Of a stretch of DNA of 64,000 nucleotides, positions 34,741 through 42,659 are shown piece by piece. The DNA lies in contig NZ_BMFQ01000003.1 in assembly GCF_014638915.1 (NCBI RefSeq), forward strand, positions 248,001 to 312,000. The letters run 5' to 3'. The stretch's first letter is position 1, and every line of letters begins with the position of its first letter. Under the pieces are notes generated by a model that saw only the letters and a program-made list of their open reading frames with translations, had not been told where the DNA came from and did no database searches. This stretch comes from Xanthomarina arctica (GTDB taxonomy: Bacteria > Bacteroidota > Bacteroidia > Flavobacteriales > Flavobacteriaceae). A program made the translations under genes and the position numbers.

Positions 34741-36250
34741 CAAAATCTTCCCATAGCTGGAATTTTTCTTCGTTCATAACACGCTCCATTTTAACCTGTC
34801 CTCCTTTTTTCTTATTGGAAGCATTCCACTCATAAAAAATAGCTGGGGGAATCAATTTAACGCGAACTCCTTTTAAAGCCTTACTTCTTGCCACTTTATA
34901 ATTTTTATTAGCTTCTTTTAATGAAGCATCTAGCGCATTTGCTACAGCTTCAGGATCTAAAGAATCTTCATTCCCAATATACCAACAATGATAGAATTCA
35001 TCATCTTCGCAACGTTTGGCACAAATGGTATATTCAGGAATTTTTGTATCGAATTTCGCCTCCAATTCCTGCATGGCATCATCCATTTTATTAACGGATA
35101 ACTGCGACCCTACTGTGTTTAGAAAAAACTTGGTACGTCCCGTAATTTTTATTTCAGCGCGTGCCACATCCGTAAATTCAATAGTATCGCCAATTTCATA
35201 GCGCCAAGCCCCACTAACGGTACTGATAATTAAAACATAGTCCTGATGTAATTCTACATCTTTTAAGCTGATAGAAGGTGCGTCTGAAACCAACGAACCA
35301 TCTTCCTTTATATATTCTGGTTTAAAGGGTACAAATTCAAAATAAATGCCGTTATCTGTTACCAATTGCATGGCATCTGTTTCTGGTCTCGCCTGAAAAG
35401 CCATAAACCCTTCAGAAGCCAAATAGGTATCAATAATAGTAATGGGATGCCCCAAGAGTGCATTAAAACTCTTTTCGTAAGGACTAAAAGCCACACCTCC
35501 AGAAGTGAATACTTGAAGGTTTGGCCAAATATCATGAATGTGATTTAGTTTGTGATGTGAAATGACTTTTTGCAACATTAATTCCATCCAAGACGGAATC
35601 CCACTTAGAGCTCCAATATCCCAATTCCTAGCGTTTTCAGCAATGTGTTGCACGCGCTCATCCCAGTCGTCAATCTTGGCAATATCTTCGCCCGGCTTGT
35701 AATACCCTTTAAACCAAAAAGGAATGTTACTAGCCGTAATACCACTAATTTCACCTTCCAAATGGTTGTCCTTTTCTTGTAAATTGGTAGAACTTCCAAG
35801 CATCATGATTTCTTTTTCGAAAAAATCGGCTTCAAAATCAAAATGACTTAAGGCAAATACCTGATTGATTCCAGCCTGCTTAATGGCTTCCACCATATCG
35901 TCCGTTACAGGAATGCGTTTGCTGGTTTTACCTGTGGTTCCAGAGCTAAGGGCAAAATATTTAGGATGCCCCGGCCAAGTGACATTATCTGCTTCTTCCT
36001 GAAACTTATACCACCATTCTTCATGGATTTTATTGTAATCGAAATAAGGGATCTTCTCAGAAAATGCTTTCGCTATATTCTCAGATTCGAGGATGGTTTT
36101 AAAGTTGTAGTAGTTTCCAAATTCAGTGTCTTTTGCTGTGTTAAGCAATTGTTTTAGCACCTCATTTTGGGCTTCAACAGGATTAACCTCTGAACTAAGA
36201 GACTCTTTAATGTCAATGACACCTTTAATAATGTTTCCGAGAATAGCCAT
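34724..36250 (-). CDS. GH3 family protein (GH3 auxin-responsive-like adenylating enzyme)
   Basis: 508 residues. The protein follows the acyl-adenylate GH3 pattern: ATP-binding ALSSGTTGKTSKRIPVT (about residues 103-119), VFTSGGVAFSPYEKSF, TYLASEGFMAFQ, DYVLIISTVSGAWRYEIGDTIEF, KITGRTKFFLNTVGSQLS and a C-terminal AIFYEWNASNKKKGGQVKMER. GH3 enzymes join amino acids to acyl acids in plants; the bacterial homologs, common in Bacteroidota, have unknown substrates. A TAAATTTG -7 box lies just upstream (36276-36283, minus strand). Confidence 0.9.
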   Translation of the reverse strand: MAILGNIIKGVIDIKESLSSEVNPVEAQNEVLKQLLNTAKDTEFGNYYNFKTILESENIAKAFSEKIPYFDYNKIHEEWWYKFQEEADNVTWPGHPKYFALSSGTTGKTSKRIPVTDDMVEAIKQAGINQVFALSHFDFEADFFEKEIMMLGSSTNLQEKDNHLEGEISGITASNIPFWFKGYYKPGEDIAKIDDWDERVQHIAENARNWDIGALSGIPSWMELMLQKVISHHKLNHIHDIWPNLQVFTSGGVAFSPYEKSFNALLGHPITIIDTYLASEGFMAFQARPETDAMQLVTDNGIYFEFVPFKPEYIKEDGSLVSDAPSISLKDVELHQDYVLIISTVSGAWRYEIGDTIEFTDVARAEIKITGRTKFFLNTVGSQLSVNKMDDAMQELEAKFDTKIPEYTICAKRCEDDEFYHCWYIGNEDSLDPEAVANALDASLKEANKNYKVARSKALKGVRVKLIPPAIFYEWNASNKKKGGQVKMERVMNEEKFQLWEDFVNSQL

Positions 36251-36275
36251 ATGATAAATTTACACGTGTGAATAT

Positions 36276-36283
36276 CAAATTTA
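36276..36283 (-). promoter_or_regulatory. -7 box of the GH3 gene
   Basis: On the minus strand the sequence reads TAAATTTG, an exact match to the Bacteroidota TAnnTTTG -7 box, 26 bp before the start codon at 36250. Confidence 0.5.
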
Positions 36284-36398
36284 CAAAATAAATCAATATT
36301 TAAAAAAATCTCTGGTCGTCATAATGATAAGATTTTTATTTGATGAAATATCACGGGAAAATTTCGGGAACAAAAAAATCCAAACAAATTATATCAAA

Positions 36399-36434
36399 AA
36401 AACTGAGCAACGATTTCTCATGGCTCAGTTTTTA
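36399..36434 (-). terminator. Intrinsic terminator of the GEVED-domain gene
   Basis: AACTGAGC (36401-36408) pairs with GCTCAGTT (36423-36430), extended by A/T pairs. Read on the minus strand, the stem is followed by TTTTTTT. It lies 31 bp after the stop of the 36465-37778 gene. Confidence 0.75.
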
Positions 36435-36464
36435 TTACTTATTTAAATTTGTAGTATTCTGTAA

Positions 36465-37778
36465 TTAGTGTTTTATAATTCTAAACGTATGTTGTCCTTC
36501 TTCAGCAAACACCATCACAAAATAAGCACCTGTTTTAAGAGATGATACATCTAATTGTAATTTTGCTTCCTGGGTATTTTTCGCAAAAACTTCTTGTCCT
36601 AAAAGGTTATAAATTTTCACAGCATTGATTACTGATTTGTATGTTACATTTAAAACATCGGTAGTTGGTATTGGGTAAGCAGATAAGCTGTTTACATCAA
36701 ATGTTTCAACACTTAAAGGAGCGAGATTCAAAGTAAAATCTAAAGCTTGACCAAAGCCAGGATAAGGACCCGTTCCATTTGGAAAAAATCCGATGGCACA
36801 TGGGTTAATATCTGCTGGAGAAACTGGATCTTGATATATTTTGGTAATTCGAATACGCGTTGTTCCTAACATAGCATTTGTTGGCACTGTAATATCCATC
36901 ATTACAGAAACACCATCATTTCCTGTCGAGTTGTAAAGGGTTCCTATTTCATAAATTTCACCCGCATCGTCTAAAATATCGTTATGATTCCAATCAATAA
37001 AAGCAACAATATCCGTATCAAAAGGACCGTAGGTATTTCCTGCAACTTCCAGCGTGTAAGTTTCGTCTGGAGAAACATCTACAATCGTGCTTATTTCGTT
37101 TATAGAAATGGAAGTATCATCTGTGTTTGTAATAACTGTTCCTCCAAAATCAACCATGGTAATTTCCTCTGTACTTGTGCCAGTCGCGTCGATAGCACAA
37201 TATGGGCTAGGAAAAGGAAGCGCAACATCTAAAGAAAAATCTAAAGCTTGACCAAAACCTGGATAAGGTCCCGATCCGTTTGGAAAAAATCCGATGGCAC
37301 ATGGGTTAATATCTGCTGGAGAAACTGGATCTTGATATATTTTGGTAATTCGAATGCGCGTTGTTCCTAACATAGCATTTGTTGGCACTGTAATATCCAT
37401 CATTACAGAAACACCATCACTTCCTGTAGAATTAGTAATGGTCCCTATTTCATAAATTTCACCCGCATCGTCTAAAATATCATTATGATTCCAGTCTATA
37501 AAAGCAACAATATCCGTATCAAAAGGGCCGTAGGTATTTCCAGCTACTTCTAGCGCGTAAGTTTCGTCTGGAGAAACATTCACAATCGTGCTTATTTCGT
37601 TTATAGAAATGGAAGTGTCATCTGTGTTAGTGATCACTGTTCCTCCAAAATCAACCATGGTAATTTCTTCTGTACTTGTGCCAGTAGGATCGACAGCACA
37701 GTAAGGGCTAGGAAAAGTTTGAGCATGGACACCATAGGTTAGTAAGGCTAATCCGAATACTAAAGTAGTTTTTTTCAT
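36465..37778 (-). CDS. Secreted GEVED-domain protein with T9SS C-terminal sorting signal
   Basis: 437 residues. Signal peptide MKKTTLVFGLALLTYGVHAQ. Two tandem GEVED-type modules of 167 residues follow (each starting SPYCA and containing EEITMVDFGG, FDTDIVAFIDWNHNDILDDAGEIYEIG, TRIRITKIYQD and NPCAIGFFPNG). They are nearly identical to each other in DNA as well as protein. The C-terminal 80 residues (LSAYPIPTTDVLNV, VKIYNLLGQEV, LDVSSLKTGAYFVMV, HTFRIIKH) are a type-A sorting domain for the type IX secretion system, so the protein is probably surface-attached or released. A calcium-binding role for the DWNHNDILDD loops is possible by analogy. Confidence 0.88.
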   Translation of the reverse strand: MKKTTLVFGLALLTYGVHAQTFPSPYCAVDPTGTSTEEITMVDFGGTVITNTDDTSISINEISTIVNVSPDETYALEVAGNTYGPFDTDIVAFIDWNHNDILDDAGEIYEIGTITNSTGSDGVSVMMDITVPTNAMLGTTRIRITKIYQDPVSPADINPCAIGFFPNGSGPYPGFGQALDFSLDVALPFPSPYCAIDATGTSTEEITMVDFGGTVITNTDDTSISINEISTIVDVSPDETYTLEVAGNTYGPFDTDIVAFIDWNHNDILDDAGEIYEIGTLYNSTGNDGVSVMMDITVPTNAMLGTTRIRITKIYQDPVSPADINPCAIGFFPNGTGPYPGFGQALDFTLNLAPLSVETFDVNSLSAYPIPTTDVLNVTYKSVINAVKIYNLLGQEVFAKNTQEAKLQLDVSSLKTGAYFVMVFAEEGQHTFRIIKH

Positions 37779-37908
37779 GTAGTTAATAAGTTTGATTAGC
37801 CTACAAGTTAAAAAAATAAAGCATGTAAACCTTTAGTAACACTGTTTTTAACAAGATCGGCACTATTTTAATTATCGTTTTGTTTCACTTAATTATGGTC
37901 CAAACGAA

Positions 37909-37938
37909 AAAAGCGCATCTAATTACAGATACGCTTTT
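37909..37938 (-). terminator. Intrinsic terminator of the two-component operon
   Basis: AAAAGCG (37909-37915) pairs with CGCTTTT (37932-37938), with an inner ATCT/AGAT pairing. On the minus strand it is followed by TTTTTT. It is the first strong hairpin after the response-regulator stop. Confidence 0.7.
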
Positions 37939-38038
37939 CATTCTCCCACACTAATTAAAATGAATTAATAGCTTGAGACAAACATAATGCAGTCTTTTTA
38001 AATTTCCTTACTGTTTCCCGTAATGGCCGTAAATAAAT

Positions 38039-38704
38039 TTAAATTAGTCCTAAATCTTTAACTATGGCCACTAAATGAATGGCATTGTTGGCTTTAAATT
38101 GAATACGAAGTTTGTTGAGACGTTTTTCTATGGTACTTAAACTGTTTGGAGAAATATTTTTTTCTTTAAAATTAGCACTAATTTGATCTTGTGAAAAGCC
38201 GTTTGATAGCTCGGCCATTAATAAAATATCATAATCGTCTATTTCTAAATCGGATTTCTTATTTAAAGCTGGAGACACCGCTTCTGAAACATACAAAGTA
38301 TCTTTGTGTACGGCTTTAATGGCTTCAGATAATTCAATAAGACCTCTTCTACCCTTACATACATAGCCTTTTATGTTATAAAGATTGATAAGCCTTCTTA
38401 CTTTTTGAATTCGGTCTTCTATGGAATAAACTATCACTTTCAGGTCTGGAAATTCCTCATGCAAAGCTATAATTAAATCCTCGCCAGATTGGTATGTTTG
38501 ATCGCGATGGTCTTTCTTAAAAGACATGTCCGTTATCAATAAATCGTAAGGACTGCCATCTAAGGCTGCTTTTTTCACCTTTATATAAACATCATCACAA
38601 TACTGTACCGAAACCACATTCTTTATTTTTAGGGTATCTAAAATGGTTAACATTCCTAAATTGATACTCACCAAATCGTCTGAAACTATTACTTTTTTAA
38701 ACAT
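38039..38704 (-). CDS. Response regulator, LuxR-like output
   Basis: 221 residues. The receiver domain has the acidic pair at residues 9-10, the phospho-acceptor Asp at about 59 (LLITDMSF), a Ser in VIVYSIED and a Lys in GYVCKGRRG. The C-terminal segment (FSQDQISANFKEKNISPNSLSTIEKRLNKLRIQFKANNAIHLVAIVKDLGLI) looks like a LuxR-type helix-turn-helix of the flavobacterial variety. The gene starts 1 bp after the stop of the sensor-kinase gene, so the two form an operon and a cognate pair. Confidence 0.85.
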   Translation of the reverse strand: MFKKVIVSDDLVSINLGMLTILDTLKIKNVVSVQYCDDVYIKVKKAALDGSPYDLLITDMSFKKDHRDQTYQSGEDLIIALHEEFPDLKVIVYSIEDRIQKVRRLINLYNIKGYVCKGRRGLIELSEAIKAVHKDTLYVSEAVSPALNKKSDLEIDDYDILLMAELSNGFSQDQISANFKEKNISPNSLSTIEKRLNKLRIQFKANNAIHLVAIVKDLGLI

Positions 38705-38705
38705 A

Positions 38706-40367
38706 TTAAACCGTTATTACCGCATGAAAGCCTTGTTTTAATTCAGATTGAAAGGTAATAGAACCATTTATAGTATGCATACGGTTTTCCGCATTTTGGA
38801 GTCCATTTTGAATTTTTAAATTGCAACCAACCCCATTATCTTTATAGTCTATAAAAATACTATGGCTATTTTGTTTAAAATTTAAAACCACTAAACTGGC
38901 CTGGCTATGCTTTTTCATATTGGTAAGCAATTCCTGTAACACCCGATAGACAGCCACTTTTTTATGGGCTTTAAGAGTTGACCACTCTATTTTTGAAATG
39001 TCTTTGGTTAAAATATTAACCTCGTTATTTTTATAATAAATGATTAAATCTGATAGAATACTTTTAAAGTCTTCTGTCACATTTATTTCTTGATGTTCCC
39101 TAGAAATATCCCTAGTTTTATTATAAACTATTTCCAAATGATCTAATATGAGATGTTTGTCTCCATCATTATGCTGTAGTTTGTTCATAATATGATAGAC
39201 GTCGTTTGCTACTTCGTCATGCACTTTTTTTGAAATCCGAAGTTCCGTATTATAAATTTCTAATTGCTTTTGTTTTTTATGATGATGTTTTTGGAAAAAT
39301 AAAATAACTATTCCAATACCCAAAACTATCAATGCCAGAAATGCGTAGAGATATTTTAAATTCTTTTCTTTTTCAAGCTCTAAAAGTCTTTCGTTGGCAA
39401 GGGCTTCTTGCTTTGCCAAGGCATATTTTTTTGAGGCATATTTTCCTTCTACCAATAAATTAACCGTTTGGATGCTGTCCATCATCCGGTCATACAAAAT
39501 CACATCTGGATCGTCTTTTAAGCTCATTAACAAACTTAAAGCATGTGTCAAATGATTGGGGTTTTCAGATATTTTAGCTAATCTATAAGCTTCTTTGGCA
39601 TAATATGCAGCTTGTATAAGATCTCCTTCTTTTTTATAATATTCAGATAGGTCGTAATAGCTTCCAAGAATATCGGAGTTATTTCCTAAAGCCAAGCGAA
39701 TGTTCAAGGCTTCTTTAAAATCGATCATGGCTTCTTTATCCTGCAATTCCCCTTTTACAATCCCCAAATTATTTAGGGTGCGAGCCATATTAACCGAATC
39801 GTTTAGTGCTTTGCTCTCCTTATATATAGCTTCAAATTCCTGCTGGGCTAATAAAAATTTATGCCGTTTAAGTTGTGCATAGGCAATGTTATTTCGCAAT
39901 ACCAATTGCTGTTGCTGGGTTTCTGCTAGAGCAAGTGCTTTTTGGTAATATATAATGGCATTATCATAATCCTGCATTTCGTTATAAACACGCCCTAAGT
40001 GGTTGTAAATACCTACTCTAGATTCCTTGGAGGTTTGGTTTAAAGGCAATCTTTCTGCTAAAAATAGAGCTTCTATTGCCGTGGTTTCACTGTCGTATAA
40101 AATGCCTAATTTATTTTGAATAATGGCTATTTGTCTCAGACTATAAATAGTGTTTAAAGTATCTTTCTGCTTTATATTTTCATCTTTTTTATTCTGATAA
40201 TAAACAAAGGCCTTTACTAAATCGGCTTTAGAATCTGGTTTAATAATCTTATGATAATAGTATGCCGCGCTATCTACAGGTTTTTGCTGTTCAAAGTTGT
40301 TGAAAGCAAAACCATTAGTAACAAAGGTTATAGAAAGAAATAAAAAGAATTTTAATTGGAAAGTCAT
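38706..40367 (-). CDS. TPR-containing sensor histidine kinase
   Basis: 553 residues from the ATG at 40367, where a signal peptide begins (MTFQLKFFLFLSITFVTNGFAFN); an ATG 20 codons upstream is less likely. The periplasmic part (about 60-300) is built of TPR units such as YNHLGRVYNEMQDYDNAIIYYQKALA and ARTLNNLGIVKGELQDKEAMIDF. A transmembrane helix follows (YLYAFLALIVLGIGIVILFF), then the phospho-acceptor helix KKVHDEVANDVYHIMNKL and an HATPase domain with DNGVGC and a C-terminal G-x-HAVITV. The layout matches the TPR/HisKA_3-type kinases common in Flavobacteriia. Its signal is unknown. Confidence 0.88.
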   Translation of the reverse strand: MTFQLKFFLFLSITFVTNGFAFNNFEQQKPVDSAAYYYHKIIKPDSKADLVKAFVYYQNKKDENIKQKDTLNTIYSLRQIAIIQNKLGILYDSETTAIEALFLAERLPLNQTSKESRVGIYNHLGRVYNEMQDYDNAIIYYQKALALAETQQQQLVLRNNIAYAQLKRHKFLLAQQEFEAIYKESKALNDSVNMARTLNNLGIVKGELQDKEAMIDFKEALNIRLALGNNSDILGSYYDLSEYYKKEGDLIQAAYYAKEAYRLAKISENPNHLTHALSLLMSLKDDPDVILYDRMMDSIQTVNLLVEGKYASKKYALAKQEALANERLLELEKEKNLKYLYAFLALIVLGIGIVILFFQKHHHKKQKQLEIYNTELRISKKVHDEVANDVYHIMNKLQHNDGDKHLILDHLEIVYNKTRDISREHQEINVTEDFKSILSDLIIYYKNNEVNILTKDISKIEWSTLKAHKKVAVYRVLQELLTNMKKHSQASLVVLNFKQNSHSIFIDYKDNGVGCNLKIQNGLQNAENRMHTINGSITFQSELKQGFHAVITV

Positions 40368-40506
40368 TGCTGAAATTTGGTACAACCAAAATACGGATGT
40401 TTTTGGATTAAAAGTGTTATATCTCAAAAGTATCTCACGCTTCTGAACAACTTATGCCATCATTCAAAAAATGTCACCCTATAAATAAATGACCTCAACA
40501 AATTAC

Positions 40507-40649
40507 AAAAAAAAAGAGACCTGCATTTCTGCAAGCCTCCTACAATTAACCAAAAAACATTTGCTATTAATCAATCTGGATATTTTTCAAATCAACCAAT
40601 TCTAAAAACCTATCAAACCTACTTTAAACTTTTACTATTAGTAGTTTGA
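40507..40649 (-). ncRNA. Candidate small RNA, copy 5 (diverged, divergent from lplA)
   Basis: Transcribed leftward from about 40649. A -7 box TACATTTG (40662-40655) and the 17-bp palindrome at 40685-40701 lie upstream. The 5' end can fold as AAAC-TACT/AGTA-GTTT (40626-40647). The segment GATTAATAGCAAA is shared with the tandem copies. The 3' end is a terminator with a 10-bp stem (40516-40525 with 40530-40539), loop GAAA on the RNA strand, and nine or more U. There is no ORF longer than 10 codons. Copy 5 shares promoter, 5' hairpin shape and core motif with copies 1-4, although the body is mostly different, which suggests conserved RNA structure. Confidence 0.65.
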
Positions 40650-40654
40650 TAGTA

Positions 40655-40701
40655 CAAATGTAAATCGATTCCGTTTAATACATGATGACATTCCATGTCA
40701 T
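40655..40701 (-). promoter_or_regulatory. Promoter and palindromic operator of small-RNA copy 5, shared with lplA
   Basis: On the minus strand the -7 box TACATTTG is at 40662-40655. The perfect palindrome ATGACATTCCATGTCAT (7-bp arms, 3-bp centre, 40685-40701) is centred 34.5 bp upstream of the box, i.e. near -41 of the predicted transcript. The same palindrome lies about 48 bp upstream of the predicted lplA transcript start on the plus strand, so one regulator could control both directions. Confidence 0.55.
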
Positions 40702-40726
40702 GAGACATATTTACACACAATTTATT

Positions 40727-40734
40727 TATCTTTG
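40727..40734 (+). promoter_or_regulatory. -7 box of lplA
   Basis: TATCTTTG, an exact TAnnTTTG match followed by CA, 26 bp before the ATG at 40760. It places transcription start near 40741, downstream of an alternative ATG at 40685, and so supports the start at 40760. Confidence 0.6.
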
Positions 40735-40759
40735 CAAGGCTAAAAAACAACTCAGACTC

Positions 40760-41758
40760 ATGATTTTTATAGAAAATGAAGGTATTACCAACCCAAGGCT
40801 CAATCTAGCATTAGAGGAATATGCTCTTAGAAATTTTGATAGCTCCACAAATTATTTGCTGTTTTATATAAATGAACCTTCAATCATTATAGGAAGAAAT
40901 CAAAATACCATTCAGGAAATTAATCAGGATTATGTCGATGCGAATCACATTCATGTGGTTCGAAGAGTTTCCGGTGGTGGTGCTGTTTATCACGATTTAG
41001 GGAACCTTAATTTTAGCTTTATTACTAACCACGATGGAAAAAGCATCAGTAATTTCAAGAAATTTACAGATCCTGTAATTCGTGTTTTAAATAATATGGG
41101 CGTTACTGCCCAATTAAAAGGGAGAAATGATATTCAGGTAGACGATAAAAAAATATCGGGTACAGCTCAATTTTCAACTGGCAGACGCATGATTAGTCAT
41201 GGTACTTTACTTTTTGATACAGATATGAATGAAGTAGTTAAAGCACTTCAAGTAAAAGCAAGCAAAATTGAATCTAAAGGTCATAAATCTGTTCGAAGTC
41301 GGGTAGCTAATATTAGCGAATTTTTAAAAACACCATTAGCCATGGAAGATTTTAAAAAGCAATTACTTACTGGGCTTTATGAAGAAAGTGAGCCTTTTGA
41401 AACCTATAGACTTACGGAAGACGAATGGAAAGCCGTACACCAATTAAAAGCTGAGAAATACGATTTATGGGACTGGAATTTTGGACGTTCTCCAAAATTC
41501 AACATCCAACGTAACAAGCGTTTTGCTATTGGAGAAATAGACATGCGTATTTATGTTGAAAAGGGACATATTTCTGAACTAAAGATTTATGGAGATTTTT
41601 TTGGAGAAAAACCAGTATCAGACATTGAAAAGCTTCTGGAAGGCGTAGCTTACGATAAAGTAAAAATTTCCAAGTCTCTTGAAAACATTTCAATATCGGA
41701 CTATTTTGGTAATATCACAAAACCGGAGTTTCTAGAACTGGTGACTGAATTGGATTAA
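40760..41758 (+). CDS. lplA: Lipoate-protein ligase A
   Basis: 332 residues from the ATG at 40760 (MIFIENEGITNPRLNLALEEY), the usual start of this family. A reading from further upstream would add about 26 residues encoded partly by operator and promoter DNA. The enzyme activates lipoate with ATP and attaches it to lipoyl domains of pyruvate and oxoglutarate dehydrogenases. Motifs: NEPSIIIGRNQN, the lipoate-binding RRVSGGGAVYHDLGNLNFSFI, GRNDIQVDDKKISGTAQ with the catalytic Lys, and the C-terminal accessory domain (YDLWDWNFGRSPKFN). It is flanked by five small-RNA copies and shares an operator-like palindrome with copy 5, which may link lipoate salvage to the same regulator. Confidence 0.93.
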   Translation: MIFIENEGITNPRLNLALEEYALRNFDSSTNYLLFYINEPSIIIGRNQNTIQEINQDYVDANHIHVVRRVSGGGAVYHDLGNLNFSFITNHDGKSISNFKKFTDPVIRVLNNMGVTAQLKGRNDIQVDDKKISGTAQFSTGRRMISHGTLLFDTDMNEVVKALQVKASKIESKGHKSVRSRVANISEFLKTPLAMEDFKKQLLTGLYEESEPFETYRLTEDEWKAVHQLKAEKYDLWDWNFGRSPKFNIQRNKRFAIGEIDMRIYVEKGHISELKIYGDFFGEKPVSDIEKLLEGVAYDKVKISKSLENISISDYFGNITKPEFLELVTELD

Positions 41759-41776
41759 AAGGCATATTTTAAATCA

Positions 41777-41898
41777 TAAAAAAGCCTCACATGTCTGTGA
41801 GGCCCTTTTGCTATCAATCAAAACTAACACTTGTAATTAAATTCTTCTTTTTCACTTATCTTTAAACTGGAGACTAATCCGTTTTTTTCCTGTAATTA
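41777..41898 (-). ncRNA. Candidate small RNA, tandem copy 1
   Basis: About 120 nt, leftward. The -7 box TAAATTTG is at 41911-41904. A 5' stem AAAC-GGA/TCC-(A)-GTTT (41864-41884) is followed by an A-rich stretch, the core GATTGATAGCAAA, and a terminator GCCTCACA-GACA-TGTGAGGC (41784-41803 on the other strand) ending in six or seven U. A short reading frame (GTG, KKKNLITSVSFD, stop; 41855-41814) is kept in all four tandem copies but not in copy 5. The hairpin also lies 25 bp after the lplA stop and has a T run on that side too, so it can end lplA transcription. Confidence 0.7.
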
Positions 41899-41903
41899 TA
41901 GTA

Positions 41904-41948
41904 CAAATTTACAACCACACTTTCGTTTATAATATGACATGCCATGTC
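41904..41948 (-). promoter_or_regulatory. Promoter and palindromic operator, tandem copy 1
   Basis: -7 box TAAATTTG (41911-41904) and palindrome GACATGCCATGTC (41936-41948, 6-bp arms around one base) centred 34.5 bp upstream of the box. This is the class II activator position typical of Crp/Fnr-type proteins; no regulator is identified. Confidence 0.55.
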
Positions 41949-42013
41949 CAACTCTAAAATTCAAAATACAGAACAGCATGAGCATTGGGAAGTCAAATCG
42001 ACATGTTAGGCCA

Positions 42014-42134
42014 TAAAAAAACCTCACATGTCTGTGAGGCCCTTTTGCTATTAACCAAAACTAACACTTTTAATTAAATTCTTCTTTTTCACTTATCTTT
42101 AAACTGGAGACTAATCCGTTTTTTCATATAATTA
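42014..42134 (-). ncRNA. Candidate small RNA, tandem copy 2
   Basis: Same architecture as copy 1: -7 box at 42147-42140, identical 5' hairpin, core GGTTAATAGCAAA, terminator stem at 42022-42039 and a seven-base U run. It differs from copy 1 at scattered positions, including the last codon of the short frame (Gly for Asp). Confidence 0.7.
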
Positions 42135-42139
42135 TAGTA

Positions 42140-42184
42140 CAAATTTACAACCGCACTTTCGTTTATAATATGACATGCCATGTC
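42140..42184 (-). promoter_or_regulatory. Promoter and palindromic operator, tandem copy 2
   Basis: -7 box TAAATTTG (42147-42140) and palindrome GACATGCCATGTC (42172-42184), with the same spacing as copy 1. Confidence 0.55.
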
Positions 42185-42249
42185 CAACTCTAAAATTTTA
42201 AAAACCGACTAGCCTGAGCTTTGAGAAGTAAATTCGACATGTTAAGCCA

Positions 42250-42372
42250 TAAAAAAACCTCACATGTCTGTGAGGCCCTTTTGCTATTAATCAAAACTAA
42301 CACTTTTAATTAAATTCTTCTTTTTCACTTATCTTTAAACTGGAGACTAATCCGTTTTTTATCCTGTAATTA
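42250..42372 (-). ncRNA. Candidate small RNA, tandem copy 3
   Basis: Same architecture: -7 box at 42385-42378, identical 5' hairpin, core GATTAATAGCAAA, terminator stem at 42258-42275 and a seven-base U run. Confidence 0.7.
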
Positions 42373-42377
42373 TAGTA

Positions 42378-42422
42378 CAAATTTACAACCACACTTTCGT
42401 TTATAATATGACATGCCATGTC
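42378..42422 (-). promoter_or_regulatory. Promoter and palindromic operator, tandem copy 3
   Basis: -7 box TAAATTTG (42385-42378) and palindrome GACATGCCATGTC (42410-42422), same spacing as the other copies. Confidence 0.55.
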
Positions 42423-42487
42423 CAACTCTAAAATTCAAAAAACAGACCAGCATGAGCTTTGGGAAGTCAAATCGACATGTTAAGCCA

Positions 42488-42609
42488 TAAAAAAACCTCA
42501 CATGTCTGTGAGGCCCTTTTGCTATTAATCAAAACTAACACTTTTAATTAAATTCTTCTTTTTCACTTATCTTTAAACTGGAGACTAATCCGTTTTTATC
42601 CTGTAATTA
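42488..42609 (-). ncRNA. Candidate small RNA, tandem copy 4
   Basis: Same architecture: -7 box at 42622-42615, identical 5' hairpin, core GATTAATAGCAAA, terminator stem at 42496-42513 and a seven-base U run. It is the outermost copy. Confidence 0.7.
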
Positions 42610-42614
42610 TAGTA

Positions 42615-42659
42615 CAAATTTACAACCGCACTTTCGTTTATAATATGACATGCCGTGTC
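42615..42659 (-). promoter_or_regulatory. Promoter and slightly degenerate operator, tandem copy 4
   Basis: -7 box TAAATTTG (42622-42615). The palindrome reads GACATGCCGTGTC (42647-42659), one mismatch from perfect symmetry, so regulator binding may be weaker at this copy. Confidence 0.5.

Larger units (their letters stand above)
40368..40759. other. Intergenic region between the kinase and lplA, holding small-RNA copy 5
   Basis: This 392-bp gap contains the terminator, body, -7 box and operator of small-RNA copy 5 and the -7 box of lplA, all annotated separately. Between 40368 and 40506 I see only AT-rich sequence with no clear element. Confidence 0.6.

Noticed and set aside
40682-40759. 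Longer lplA starting upstream of 40760
   Set aside because: The extra codons lie on the operator palindrome and the -7 box; the family starts at the ATG at 40760.
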